A stretch of 64,000 nucleotides of DNA from Cheiracanthium punctorium (lineage: Eukaryota > Arthropoda > Arachnida > Araneae > Cheiracanthiidae), in assembly GCA_038373885.1 (NCBI GenBank), contig JAWZYV010011616.1, forward strand, positions 186,001 through 250,000. Reading direction: 5' to 3'. Below, in pieces: positions 12,731-25,440 of this stretch. Every line of letters begins with the position of its first letter. The stretch's first letter is position 1. The translations under genes were made by a program, and so were the position numbers. The notes beneath the pieces were generated by a model that was not told where the DNA came from, did no database searches, and saw only the letters and a program-made list of their open reading frames with translations.

Positions 12731-14282
12731 ACCTTCTCTTGGTCAGAACAAATCATCTCTCAGATTGTGATTTTGATCCAAACCGAAATTTAAAATAATA
12801 ATTTTCATTTCAAGTCAATGATTTTCAGGTGATCAAAAGACATTTTGTAATCACTTGATTTAAAGTATACAAACACTGATTTACTCGCATGGACAAAATA
12901 TACTTCTCATCATATGAAAAAGCTGGGAGATTCCAACATATGAAATCTCCCAGCTTCTTATTTACAATAAATTAATAATACATGTGACAAGGGAAGACTT
13001 TCGTGGTATCATTTGAAAAATAGCGGCAATTGATACCCTGCTATATCTCAGCTAAATTGATATGATTCCTTAACATCAAACTGTAGAACTGCTTGTCTGG
13101 AAAAGCTTCCTTTAAAGGTTGATTGATGATACAGTAATCGCTCTTTAAATATACTGAGTAAAATTTCTTAAGTGACGCATTTGCATTAAATTTTCATCAG
13201 AAAATTTATTCTAGAATACTGCATGAACTCTTAACTGTCAAATAAATCATTCTGGAGACAAAATGATTTATTCATCTTGTATAGCTAACGTATAAAGTGC
13301 GATGCATTTTAGTAATATATAAAATTCGTTTAAATGGAATTTCTTGATGATTTTATGCTCGGGATTACGTTTTCATGCTTTTCGAAGAAACATATACAGG
13401 GTATCAGAAAAATTTCTAGTAAAAGTTTTCGGACACTAGTTAATAATCACTTTATAAAGGTCTCAAAATATTAGTCATTTGTTTCCATGATTTTTAAATT
13501 TTTTTCCACAAAAACATCCTACTTTACATGATTATATAAATAATATTTCATTTTGAAAGATCCGGTTTATGAAGAAAAGACATATTGTTTATGAAACCCC
13601 TTTAAAATTACTGAATAACACTAAACATTTTCAAAGTAATAATCAGCCAGTGAATACAATGTCAGCGAATTTAGTAAAACATATTAGCAGGTTCCTTTGT
13701 GTGTATAGGAAAACATCCTATAAAAACTAATATATATCTGATGGAACATTTACTTTTCTGCCAAACCAGAAAAATCATGTGTATAATTTTATCGAAAAGT
13801 AAAAATAAAAACTTAGCATTTTTTATTGCATTCTGTGTCCTAATGAAAGTAAAGTTGTATTTTTCATAGCAAAAATATCGTTGATTCGTCTGTAACAAGA
13901 AAATGCATAGCCTAAAATTGGCTTTCATTTGAATGGAAAATATTTTTAATCTTAATTTTTAAGAAAGGAGTGCATATAGTATGAGAAATTGAGTCTGTCA
14001 TTTAAAATATCGCAGGATGTATATCAATAGCCATTATAACAAATATCCAACACATTATTTCCCGAGAGGCCCTTATTTTAAGAAATATTTATGATAAAAC
14101 GTGAATAATGATGTTAAAGAAATGCTGTTCAAAGCATAGAGAAATTAAGCTAGTCAGGAAAACGATCTCAGGATATACAGAAAATACAAGCTGCCCGTGA
14201 GTTGTTGTACACTTTATAAAATGAAATTTAAGAAATTCTATAAACAATGGCGCTAAAACGGCTAATTGCATGGACAATAAAA
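12731..14282. other. AT-rich DNA
   Basis: It contains a 13-bp stem hairpin at 12920-12956 (AAGCTGGGAGATT and complement, 11-base loop). A TACAGGGTATCAGAAAAATT word at about 13395 may be a mariner terminal repeat, possibly the 3' end of the element whose transposase tail lies at 14283-14500. Otherwise nothing recognised. Confidence 0.4.
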
Positions 14283-14500
14283 TCAATAGATTTCAATACG
14301 AGATGCTTTGGTGGCTCCTACAGCATTTAAATGATATTCGATTTCCTTCCAAATATTTGAAAGCATCTGAGGAGTTATGGAATGAAAAGGCGTTGCAATT
14401 CGCTGTTTGAGTTCCTCTGTGTTAAGACATGTAATCCTGTAAACAATATCTTTGACACTTTTTCACGTAAGTAAATCCAAGCGGGTAAAGTCTGGCTATC
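14283..14500 (-). pseudogene. Mariner/IS630-type transposase, C-terminal remnant
   Basis: On the minus strand an open stretch from about 14458 down to a TGA at 14283-14285 encodes about 57 residues, including VKDIVYRITCLNTEELKQRI, then ITPQMLSNIWKEIEYHLNA and an SRIEIY end. This matches the pattern after the catalytic DDE domain in DD41D-like mariner relatives (VY, a NTEELKQRI-like helix, then ITPxMLxNVWxEFxYRL). Just upstream (14460-14500) another frame gives PLGFTYVKK, a likely remnant of the PLDFFLWGYVK motif holding the last catalytic Asp, so a frameshift separates them and the Asp has changed. The N-terminal HTH and the first two catalytic Asp residues were not found. Confidence 0.6.
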
Positions 14501-14961
14501 AAGGCATGCATTAAACATCAAAAATCAACATCTCTTATACAAGATATCTATCATATTTTGTCTTCAGACTTCTATTCTAATTAACATTTACGGTAAAAAA
14601 TGTAGAAAGATATTAGAAAAAGGATTGTTCAAAGTGTCGAGAAATTCACTCAACCATTTTCCTAAAATCTTGAAAACAATTTCAGGGTACACAGCATATA
14701 TATTTAAAAGGAATAGCCATCATGCAGTGCTACTTATTGACCTGTAAATTTTTTTGAGATTTTATTACAATCTATATTTGTGGTAAAAATTGAAGAAAGA
14801 TCAGAGGGAAAGAATAGTAAAAAGTGTGAATATAATAATTCGGAATTTTATAAGTTAATTCTTCTGCATACTCCTGTAAAAGATCAATGATTTTTATATA
14901 CAACATTCTGATAAGGTATAAAGCATGGATAGAGCATGAAGACAAACTGGGATAGTTAATA

Positions 14962-15682
14962 TAGGGTGATCAGTTTAAAAGAGTACCCGTTGATTTTTCT
15001 TATTAACCTTAAACTTGGCGGATGTGACAGCTGCTCTAAAACTGAACTGCAACTGTTTGAATCGTATTTAAGTGTAGGAGACAATTTCCAACACTGTGAA
15101 ACTGTTACAGTTTCCGTTGTGAGATAAAACAGAAATAGAGAAGCACAATGTTACTTAATACAGCGATAATTGTATTTATAAAAAACAATTCAATTTTTTA
15201 CATTATTATTCCACACAGCAAATTTTGAAAATGTTCGCCACCATTTTGAATGCAAAATGAATTTTTTTGACGCACTTCACGACATCCATGGGATTATTGA
15301 TGCGATTTCTTCAATTATGGTTTGTTTTAATTCACGATGTTTGCAAGAGTTCTCTAGAAAACAGTATGTTTAAGATAACCCCCGCACAAAACAAAATCTA
15401 ACGTGTTGAGATATAATTAATAATGGAATGATAATGTAAAACATTTGAATTAAGTTTTATTTTTCAAAATAAAATTATCACAGAATTAAATAACCTAGTG
15501 CGTCTCCACTTCTTTTCCACCTGACAAATAAAAATGTAGCAATCCAACAATATTGGAAATTGTCTTCCACGCTTAAACAAGGTCCAAAAAGCTATATTTC
15601 AGTGTTAGAATAGTTGTCACATCCGTAAGATTTAAGAGTATTACGAAAACCCAACGGGTATTCTTTTAAATTGATCACCTTG
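14962..15682. mobile_element. 0.7-kb TIR element, copy 1 (intact)
   Basis: The left end TAGGGTGATCAGTTTAAAAG and the right end CTTTTAAATTGATCACCTTG are imperfect inverted copies. The inverted match continues for about 60 bp (ACCCGTTG against CAACGGGT, then GGCGGATGTGAC against GTCACATCCG). No protein is encoded. A second copy with the same ends and interior order lies at 24469-25913, which proves the limits. Superfamily not assigned because no clear target duplication is visible. Confidence 0.75.
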
Positions 15683-15715
15683 CATTTCAAAGTTTGTTAA
15701 AATATTTCAGGAGAA

Positions 15716-16130
15716 TTGTTGTTGTTTTTTCTGATGCACCTGACAACCGCAAACGGCGGTGCCAGATCCCCCCAGCCCTGAAGGGAGGCGATGGGCAGAG
15801 GATGTGCGCCTTCCATTTTTTAGGGCCCAAGTGGGAGGAAGTACGATTCAGCCCGTGGTCCCCTAATTTTGTACCAATTCTAGAGGAGGGACTAACCCGC
15901 TGAAAACGGCACCCCCAGAGGTATCGTTCAACAGCTTGGAGGATATTGGAGCCACGACAGATTTTAAGTTCACCAGCTCCCATTAGCGTACACGGTCCCA
16001 CAGTAGTCGAGCCGAGAGGAAGTTGACCCTCTCATGCACTGGCGAAGCCGGATGCTACTTCACTTGCCGTGTTCTAATGCGAACGGAGTTTAGCGCCCAG
16101 ACCACTGCTGGACGTCAGAAGAATTTCAGA
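15716..16130 (-). mobile_element. Probable LINE 3' end, minus strand
   Basis: A GC-rich block in AT-rich DNA. Read on the minus strand it ends in AGAAAAAACAACAACAA (15716-15732), a simple CAA tail like that of the LINE at 0.9-2.1 kb. Open frames inside (15687-16001 minus; 15694-15903 plus) have no recognisable domain, so this is probably 3' UTR. An ATTTCAG word occurs just outside both limits (about 15704 and 16124), possibly a worn target duplication. Confidence 0.4.
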
Positions 16131-18009
16131 TTACATGTTGAATTACGTGCATTATATTAATCATAAGTCTAGGATATAAGGTTATAAGAGGATGTTTCTA
16201 GAGTTCAAATGTGTTTTATTCTAAGTAATTTTATAAAACGTTTCATAAAATAAATCTATACCTTTTGATTAAGTAGGAGTAGATTTCTAATAATAAACGC
16301 AATGTTTCGTTTTCTTTTTATTTAATATAAAGCCTTTGGCCAGCTTTTAAAAGTGCAGATTTAAAATGGGATATACTTCACGTGAATTTATTTTCGGCTG
16401 TTTTGGCTCAGACTGTGCAAAGCTTTCTTTAAATGACCGTGAAAACAAATATTTCACAAAATCGAAAATGTACCTTTGAAGATTATAATCCCTTTTTTAA
16501 TCCTTATTCTTTTTTGTTTCGTTTAATTCTCTGGAGAACCCTTGAAAACATCGAATCTCGGATTATGCAAAAAAGATTTGTATCTCTTGGTTTGTGAAAT
16601 AAAAGATATTTTTAATCCTTAAATGTATGTTTATTTTAGTTCGGTTACATGTACGTATGTGTATACGGTAATAAGTTTGGGTTAGTAGTTCAAAGTTGTT
16701 TATATGTTTCTTTAGACATTTCGTGCTTTACTAAGAAAACTTTATCAATAAATTATACTTCCAACAGGTCATGAATACTTTATAAAAATACCTCTGCAGA
16801 TTAATGCATTTGCAACGATGTCGGTATTAAAAATAATTTGATTGAAAAAATATACATTATAAATAATTCATTTACTTTGTAAAAACTAAAGGATTTCACT
16901 TCACGTACAACAAAAGAGATATTATTGAGCAGTTTTTCAACGTACATCTAAGTTAACACTTTTCGATAGCATGGAAACAAGTTATGATATTAGTATCTAG
17001 ATTATTAAATGATTAAATATGGCAGGTAAATAGTTAATTTTAAATAACTAGTCTTCAAAATTATAGATAATTCAAAATAATTCGTGCGACAGAACTTTTA
17101 AGTGTAAAAAAACTAGTATAAATACAAATATTAAACTATTCTCAACAAAAGTGTAAATTTGAAAGAAAATTTTCTTTTAGATATTTATAACACTTAGTCA
17201 CATGTTACTGCATAAAGCTTTTTTGAATGACGTACATACGTTCATTCTTTTTTTTACTCTTATAAAACCAGCCTCCATTTTCAACATAAACATTCCAGAT
17301 CTAATCTCAATTCATCTGACTGAACGACCTGTTAAATTTTGGAACGTTTGGCGCGCGTGCAAGTACATCAACACCATTGAAAACTTGATAACGAGGGGAT
17401 TGACTCCGGCTATGGTGAGAGATTAATAATGATAACTTTCAGACTCGAGATCATTTATCAATCCCTTACATAAAGTTTGACTGCGGGTTAATAATGTGGA
17501 GTCTTAATAGTGTATTTTGATAAAATGAGTTTTGAATATTTTCTTGAAAATATCCATAAGATCGTATGACGATGAGTAAATTTATTCCGCTTAGATCAAT
17601 GTCAAATTTGAAGTGAGTTGAGTAAACGATGAGATAAAAATACGGCAAATCGGATGTAAAAATAAATAATTTCTCACTTTTTTTGTTGATTTTGAAATTA
17701 AAAGCATTTTTCAACTTGCTTTACTGCTACAACTTGCTTTCAACTAAGTTTGTAAATTTCTAATAAAAGTGTTTAAAAGCTCCAAATGAATGACTAAAAT
17801 TATTCTTCCATTATGCGTAATTGAAAGAGTGCATTTCTACCAACAAATAACCTATTAAAATAAACATTATTAACTGATTACCCGTTCAGTACTGGATAAA
17901 GAGCTTTATATTATAAGTCATTCACATGCCTAAAGAAAGCTCATTAGAAGCTGAAAACAAGCTAAAGAAATGAAAAACTCGTTATAATCTCTCTTTAATT
18001 ATGCATGTA
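16131..18009. other. AT-rich DNA, nothing recognised
   Basis: No supported gene. One short plus frame at 17202-17426 has a slightly GC-richer 3' half but no known motif. Confidence 0.5.
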
Positions 18010-18237
18010 GCCCCACCATGGCGGAGTGGATAAGGCACTCAAAATGGTGGACGGCCGAAGCGAGAAGGTCTCGGGTTGGGGCCCAGTCGCGCGGCTGTCG
18101 ATCTAAAGGTCCAGAGTTTTTGTCGGTTTTTCTCCAGATGCAATGTGAATACACGTTGGAAGCCCTTAGAAAGTCATTCGACTAAGATATCCTCATCCTA
18201 GTCATGTTTGCCTTAATACACACAATACAATACAATA
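18010..18237 (+). mobile_element. tRNA-derived SINE, copy 3 (best-preserved head)
   Basis: It begins GCCCCACCATGGCGGAGTGG, with a near-consensus pol III A box (TGGCGGAGTGG), followed at about 50 bp by a B-box-like CTCGGGTTGGGGCCC. Next comes the core GTCGATCTAAAGGTCCAGAG and CGGTTTTTCTCCAGATG, then a 3' part ending in ACACAATACAATACAATAAT. This order is typical of a tRNA-derived SINE with a LINE-like tail. The flanks show no clear duplication. Confidence 0.8.
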
Positions 18238-21200
18238 ATAATGGTGTAAAATCTGCAAGGACAGAATCTCCATAACTTAGCCAAGAAGCTTGAGCTCTAA
18301 AGCAGTGAAAGGATTTCTATTATTAATCTAAGAAAGAGTCTAATCTAAGAAAAGTAAACTTTTTAAATAAGAGTAAATGAAAACCTTCTCTCAATTTAGA
18401 AAAAGACAAAGGTATTTCCAGGAAAAAGCTTATCACGTGGAACTATCTTACCATTTAAATCTTTCATCCTTGAGACATTCATCTGCACACTATACCTGCC
18501 AAGATTGAATATTATCCTCCATTATAAAGAAATTAAGGGCAAATTGTAACATGTCGTATTCTACTAGTTCGTTATAATTTTATCTCACTCATTCCTTGTA
18601 GCAGTTTCTCTGTGCTAGATCAAGTGTGACCATCCAGCGAAACTGCAAAAAAATCCTTATTCCAACTCAGTGATATTGATTCAGATGACAACTCATAGTT
18701 TATATATAGTATTCGGCTTTTTATCACCATCCATATCATAAGATCAGAACGCAACTTCAATCGATTTCCAAGACACCTTAGATTCGTCTGTAAAGATCAC
18801 AGAAGTACCTAGCACATTCTGGCTTAATCCAATTGCTGGTTTTCGTCCAGTAACTTAGAGACTTTTGTGTCACCTGTTAAGAAATGCGCACACTGCGAGT
18901 TCATAAACATATATATGCGGGGACGCGCATGTAACTGATATACTTATCCCTCTTACGATAAATAGTGGCACTCACGCTGAGAACGCAAACGTCTTGTGTG
19001 CTTCTAACCCGAAGGCGAAACCAAATAACCACATATGTTGCAAGCGATAGTTAGCTGCAATAGTGCAAAAATATTTTTTTATATTCATTTGTCTTCTTGG
19101 CAATTAATTTTCGGTGGTACACGGAATAAAGAGTTATTGTAGTTTTCCACGAGGTTACATGAATCCGTCCAGTAGTATCATACTGCTGTTTTTGGGAGCA
19201 TGAATCGTTTTCCGACGACTAAGGCACCCTTCCCAGCAGGCAGATGCCCCTCGTGTTTGCTTACCATAACTCAAAACATGAACATAAACATAGCATTAAT
19301 CGATGGTTGAATTTACCTTTTAACATAATTTAAAAAAAACTTCTTTATGTCCTTGTTATGGGGACAATGGCTTACCATCCATAATTTAATATCAACAGTC
19401 ATAAAAAATTAACACTAATTAGAAAGATATTTTTATCTTCTCTAGAAAGAAGTACACGGTAATTTCACACACTCACACACACAAAAAAATTTCTTTTAAA
19501 TAAACGTTATTCAAGATTCTTAATACAAATGAAAATTTTTAAATCTGCATTTCAAGTTTAACAATTCATTGTATTTTATTATAATTACATGTTAAAATTT
19601 ATGACTTTTGACAAAAGATACTATGTATCTAATTTTATTAAACTTTTAGTTGATTTCTTAAAAGTACAGTACAATAATTTCTTTGGTTAGTACTACTTTG
19701 GTTTTGATGCAATGCGTTGATTGATTATGAATTGAATACTCAATTGTTAATTATATGAAACGTTTTTATGAGGATTTTAATGAAACAGTTACATTAATAT
19801 TACTAAATGTTTATTAAAACTATAATTGAAAAAAGTTAATTCATGAACATATGAGATTTATTTTCCAGTGAAAATGGAAATTTAAACGTAATACTTTCAT
19901 TCTTTTATGAAAAAATTCTTTTCAGTTAGAAATAACGTCTCTTGAGATCTCTTTTCTGATTTCTTACCAGAACCATTTATTTTAAATGCAAGCAATTCAT
20001 TTGATAATTAGAATAGTAATAGTTTTTTAAATATGAAATATTTAAATGAATTCAGCAAATGCAAAAAGGAGATCATAATGATAATGAGATTTAGTAGCAT
20101 AAAACAAATATTTTTGCGTTTAAAAATATGTTTTTTTTTTAATTTTTACACTTTGAACCAAATTTACTCTAAAAAATCACTTTTGTTAGTCGTACTTTGC
20201 GGTTTTCTTAATAAAGCTTGCAAATACAAATTTTTAGTTAATAGAAAATTTGCCCGATTATTTATTTAGAAATTGATTTTTGAAGCATAGTTCTGTAAAG
20301 TATAAAAAAATAAGATTTTTGCCTTAATCTCAATGTATATATTTTTTTCAAGCAGAACGTTAGTATAATCGACAAAAACATTTCAAAATTAAATAATGTT
20401 AAGCCTAACAGCACAACCGTGTTTTTAAAACTTTTAGGAGGTTTTTGATTTGGAGTAACAGCTGCTTGCCACATTTACTCTGGTGTGTCACAATTGCTTG
20501 TCGCCCATGTCACTTAAAAGGTTTAATGATAATTCGGCAGTTTTTTTTTCACTTTTTAAATACACATCATTATAATTCCTTTTCTATTTTTCCAATTAAA
20601 TAGCAAAATAGTAGACATTTTTTTAAAATGGAAATTCTTAATAAACTGACAAAAAATTCTTCCAGGTGTGTGACGTCTGTATAATATTGGTTCATATTTC
20701 CCCCCCCTAAAATATTTTCTTGATTATAGTACAGAATTTTTTATCAAAAAATCACGATCTTGTAAGTCTTGCTAATTAATAGATGCATATGCGTATAATG
20801 TAATTAGGGCCACATTTAAGGATATATTTTTTGGATAATAGAAACAAATTTAAAATGATAAGATTATTTTTAAAAATAATCTTATCATTTAATGCACCAT
20901 GTTCTCGAATCCCTGATTAGTTACGCATGATTACTAATTGCTTTCCCAGTATGTATATAATGGAAAGGTTTAATGCTAGATAAACTCCTGTGAATTGTAA
21001 CATGTTCCCCCCACATATGCGAGGAAGATGTCATCAGTTGTAGCGAAAATAAAATAACACAACCATTGGAAAATTACCTATGAATTAACAATAACTACGA
21101 AGAAACAAACAAACCTGCAAACTGACTTTATTTTTCAAAATTATTGAACTAAAACTAACAAGAATACAGGTTTGAATGTTAGCCTTCACTTCATTCAGTA

Positions 21201-21780
21201 ACAAAAAATGATCACTACAACACTACAGTCGTACAACCATTTCTTGAATTTTGAGAATTGAATCCAATCATACTTGAGACCATTTTTATAGTAAAAGCAT
21301 CCCTTACATACACCACAAATTATTATATTGAATTAAATTTAATTCTTGACTGAAAACTAGATTCGTTTTCTTTTTATAGTTTCAGGGAGTCTGTACGACA
21401 ATAAAATGTGAATTACATTAGTTTAAAATTCTTAATATCTTAAAAAAAAATAATAAAATATGTAAAAATATAATGCACATATATTAAAGAAGTAGTTAGT
21501 TAATTTTATATAAAATGATAATTCTCGTACCATTATACTTATAATTATTAATTTATTTATAGTGTACACTATAATATACAATATACAAAATTAATGCCGT
21601 AATATCTTATTTAAAATAAAGCATCCGTTTATTCACTTCAAATATGATCAACGGAATATTATAAGGCCCTTACTTACCATTTTGAATGCTCCCGAGTTCT
21701 AAAGTAACGTGATTACCGGAGACAAATAAAGACAAATTCACTATCCAGGTATACACTAGTATAACATTCTCACACAGGCG
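18238..21780. other. AT-rich DNA with a SINE tail fragment and a palindrome
   Basis: At about 19225-19285 (CAGCAGGCAGATGCCC, then CTCGTGTTTGCTTACCATAA) the DNA matches the 3' tail of the minus-strand SINE at 31 kb, suggesting a 5'-truncated SINE. A perfect 38-bp palindrome lies at 20853-20890. The minus strand at 18775-18810 reads VIFTDESK, like the first catalytic motif of Tc1 transposases, but no neighbouring homology supports it. Confidence 0.4.
20853..20890. repeat. Perfect 38-bp palindrome
   Basis: AAATGATAAGATTATTTTT is followed directly by its reverse complement without a spacer. It can form a cruciform; no function is indicated. Confidence 0.85.
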
Positions 21781-22001
21781 TAGTATGTTCGCCGAGTCGA
21801 GAGAACGAAACTAAACAATTGCACGAGCAAACACCTGGCATTTTGCCAAAGCGCCAAACACAGTGTGAATTTCTGCTTTCTTCCATTTACGCTGTTTGGA
21901 ATCAGGATTAATTAGGGTTAATTAGGGATTGGCGCCAAAAAATGTAATTCTTTGGTAACCCGTTTGTTTACTTTCGTTCTCTCGTTTCCGCGAACAGACT
22001 A
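21781..22001. mobile_element. Small TIR element (MITE), 221 bp
   Basis: The left end TAGTATGTTCGCCGAGTCGA and the reverse complement of the right end (TAGTCTGTTCGCGGAAACGA) match over about 38 bp with a few mismatches, including GAGAGAACGAAA and TAAACAA. The interior is non-coding. Target duplication is uncertain, so the superfamily is open. Confidence 0.65.
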
Positions 22002-23110
22002 TAGGTCAGTATTGCTATCTGTTGACAAATAAAAGTACTAGCAGTAAACATGCGTTTCTCCCCAGCTGGAATCATTTTTTGACTATTGCAAGTAATATAT
22101 TGAGTAAAATTCGAGTTGATAGATTATGCTAATTTTACCTAGCTCTCCATTACACAGTTTTAATGGTTTAATTATGGTCAAATGGAGATACAAAAAGAAA
22201 ATATCAAACCAGTCTTATTGATTTTATCCAGATCCAATTTTGAAAATGAGAACAAGAAAAATAAATGAAAAATTTTGAAACTTCAAAGTAATCTTCGCAA
22301 TTAAAATTTCTATTTCATTATCCAATCAGAGACTATTTGAACAGGTGATTTATTCCACATCGCCGTGAAATCCCCTAATTTAATTGGTTAGGGGCCAATA
22401 TAGTTCCAAAGAGAAAAGGAAATTTTACAAACTGCAATCAATAGCATTAAGAGTAATGTGTTAACTAAGATACGATTAGCAATTAAACTCACTGGGTCAA
22501 AGAGGATCAATACTTTTGTGTAAAAGATTTGTCGTTCGTTAAATTCATTAAATCTAAATTGATTTGAAGAAACACACACATGATTGCCATTTGACATAGA
22601 TTGTTCTAGCTTTCATTCTTGCCCTATAAAATAAACATTCATTATATAAAGTTTTAATTAATCAGATTGTTATCATAAACAATTTAAAATAAATGTTTAT
22701 TTATTATTTTCAGATAGTCTTTATCAGGCATAAATTTTTAATTTTCAGGTAAATATTTTATTTGTATAAAATTGTCAGTTTCATTTTAATGATATATTTT
22801 ATTAATTCAGGAAGCCCTAGCGGTACCGTATGGTACCAGCAGTCATTACCAAAAGAATTATTTTCGCTTGGACAGTGTAATAGCCAAGCAGTACTATTTA
22901 GTACCAGCAGTTTCAAATGAACTTAATTTTAAAATTTCTAAAAAAAAGAGTTTTTTTGATACCGTCTGCCGCAATGAACAAGAAAAGTTAAAATATGAGA
23001 AAAAAATTGGGCTTTGTCGTGTTAATGATAATTAAAATTTTAATCTGTGTAAAAACTTTAAATTAAAATGCAATTCTATTTAAACACAGAAACTCTAAAT
23101 ATAAATCACT
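22002..23110. other. AT-rich DNA, nothing recognised
   Basis: No gene or element that I can support. A GTACCAGCAGT word occurs twice (about 22830 and 22901). Confidence 0.5.
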
Positions 23111-23149
23111 TTGAACTCATCGGTTATAAAACCCTTTAAAAACAGACTT

Positions 23150-23950
23150 GTTTCTACTCAGAAAGTTGTTCAATTATACTCAGTGGCGAAAGGCGATAGG
23201 GTGATTGCCGTCTCACTGAATGCATTGAAACTCACTGTTAAACCAATGTTTAACCTGTTCCTTCCCATAATTCAAGAAGGCGCACCTCCTTTTTGGATCG
23301 AAATTTATTCCCAGAATGGTTCTTTGAACACTCCTCCGGAGCACATCGATTGCGCAAACGCGATGCTGTGTCCAAGTGGAGCGTTCAAAGAACACTTCAT
23401 GGAGCCACATCATTCATAGAAGGAGAATATTTTACCTTGCGTCTTTTCACATGATGAGAGCGAAAAAGATTAATTAATGGTTCAATAGTAAATATGAAAA
23501 GAATAAGAAAGAGAGAGTGACCACTGATAATGTGTCGTCATACTTACCGCCTTTCCCTTGCAACCTTTCTGAATCCTCCCGGAGCCACCGTGATTCTACC
23601 GGGCCTGCTTTTGCACTTCCATGAGTCATCCAAAGAGGCCTACGGTTGCTCGCTTATTGGTTTCAGCACTTAGATACGCCATCTAACGGCCAAATCTGAC
23701 CAATGTGGAAACGTCCGCATGTCTCTTTCGGAGTGTACGAGTACGCCCGCTAGAATCACGATGGTCCCGATCCGCCACTGATAAAACCAATACTGCTATG
23801 TGCAACAGCGGTATTCCGTCCAGGTGTCGCTACCCGGAATTGCTCGAAGAGCAAATGCAAAAGACAAAATGGTATAAACAGAACAAGAGTTTCTGCTGTT
23901 CTGACTGAGAGAGAATGTGAGTGAAAAGGTAAAGAAACCAATAAAATACA
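23150..23950 (-). other. GC-rich block with possible splice donor (minus strand)
   Basis: The block is clearly GC- and CpG-richer than its surroundings. On the minus strand AAGGCG is followed by GTAAGTATG (donor at 23541-23547), a near-consensus 5' splice site. A short frame starts at an ATG at 23627-23629 and runs open for about 27 codons into that donor (MTHGSAKAGPVESRWLRE...). This could be the first exon of a host gene reading leftwards, but the protein is not recognised. The block also has hAT-like words at both sides (CAGTGGCGAAAGG at about 23180 and GATCCGCCACTG at 23768-23779) without a matching duplication, so a repeat origin is equally possible. Confidence 0.3.
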
Positions 23951-24190
23951 ATATGGCCCTAATAAACTGACAGTGCTCAGAGTGTTCTGTAGTGTTTGTT
24001 ACCTACTAACCAGAATGAAGGCAAATTTTGTAGGAAGAAGATGGGGACGAAGAATTTTGTAAAACTCTCTTTTCAGCTACACAGAACCACATATTCCTCC
24101 AGTAGTGACTTTTGGAGCCTTCTTTTTTCTTGGATCTTCCATACCCAGTCTCGTATGATTTTTCTAACAATGTGGTACCATTCTCGCAAT

Positions 24191-24366
24191 TAGGGATGGA
24201 CGCGAGACGACTTTTTTGCGAGACGAGACAGAGATCTACAGCTTTCTTGCGAGACGAGACACACCTTTTTAACATTATGATATAGGGATTTTTGCGAGAC
24301 GAGACAAAGTTTTAGGCTATTTTGCGAGACGCGAGATTCCTATTTTTCGTTTCGCGTCCATACGTA
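24191..24366. mobile_element. hAT MITE with GCGAGAC repeats, 176 bp
   Basis: The element starts TAGGGATGGACGCGAGACG and ends CGCGTCCATACGTA, an inverted match with two changes at the right tip. The exact 8-mer CTCGCAAT flanks it on both sides (24183-24190, 24367-24374), the target duplication expected of hAT transposases. The interior is built from repeated GCGAGACGAGAC words separated by AT-rich spacers. It shares ends with the 2.56-kb element at 26361-28924. Confidence 0.85.
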
Positions 24367-24566
24367 CTCGCAATTTAATCATGCTACAGAACACCCTGCG
24401 TACTGAATTTTATGTATGGATGCCACCTCGAATTTCTTTCCAACGTTTTGAATTGAGCAAAAGAAACCCAGGGTGATCTATTTAAAAGCGCACCCGTTCG
24501 TTTTTCGTATTACCCTTAAAGCTCATGAATGTGGCGACTATTCTAATTGTTTGAACCTTGTTTTAA

Positions 24567-24841
24567 CCCATTTATGCCTAGCGTCCCTTTTTTGGGACGG
24601 CATTATCGCTATCATTCGAAAACGTTATTTATTTTTCCTAGCCTTTATTCGCGAGTATTGAACCTCAATTCTACAAAATATTTTAATATGGCAAGTAGGA
24701 TGTTGACATTTCAATTTTTATACATAACGATTTTAAATGAAATAATCCCTTGTTCAAAAAGTTGACATCAGAAATTTATCAATTACTTCTGGTGTTAGCA
24801 AAAATCGAAGAAAGTCCCAAAAATATCCAGGCACGAATGGG
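24567..24841. mobile_element. piggyBac-type MITE at TTAA, 275 bp
   Basis: TTAA at 24563-24566 and 24842-24845 brackets a segment starting CCCATTTATGCCTAG and ending CCAGGCACGAATGGG, inverted copies with few mismatches. TTAA duplication with CCC-starting ends is the mark of piggyBac elements. There is no transposase; movement would need one elsewhere in the genome. Confidence 0.85.
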
Positions 24842-25440
24842 TTAAGTGTGGGAGAAAATTTCTAACACTGTTGGACTGTTACAATTTTATTTGTAAATTA
24901 AAACATAAATGTACACTGACAATGATACTTAATCTTGTGGTAATTTTAGTTTTGAAAAACATAATTTTATTTTTTTGTAAGCATAATCTAATTAATTTTT
25001 TTTTACATTATCATTCCTTGCACCAAACGTTGAAAATGTTTGATTGCAAACATGGACACATCCAACCAAGTTTTTTTAAACACTTCGGAACATTGTTGGT
25101 ATTATTGCCGAAACTTCTTCAGTTATGATTTATTTTTATTCATCGATGTGCGAAAGGAAATCTCTGGAAAACCCTATCTGTTAGCGAAAACATTCAAATG
25201 ATAATGTAAAAAATTTGAATTAAATTATGTTTTCAAAAAATAAAATTATCGCAGGATTAAGTAACATTGTGCGTATCCATTTCTCTGTTACCTCATAAAT
25301 AAAGTTGCAACAGTCCAACAGAGTAGGAAGTTATCTCCCACACTTAAATAAGATTCAAACAATTATATTTTAAGCTTTATAGTAGTTGCCGAATCCTCAG
25401 ATTTAAAGGTAATAAGGAAAAACAACGAGTACTCCTTTAA

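Noticed and set aside
18010..18090. A functional tRNA gene in the SINE head
   Set aside because: A and B boxes are present but the sequence does not fold as a clean cloverleaf by eye and belongs to a repeated SINE.
18775..18810. Minus-strand VIFTDESK motif, as in Tc1 transposases
   Set aside because: Only one short motif; surrounding frames show no Tc1-like sequence, so chance cannot be excluded.
23180..23779. Treating the GC-rich block as a hAT element bounded by CAGTGGCGAAAGG and GATCCGCCACTG
   Set aside because: Flanks ATTATACT and ATAAAACC are not a convincing duplication and only about eight terminal bases pair.
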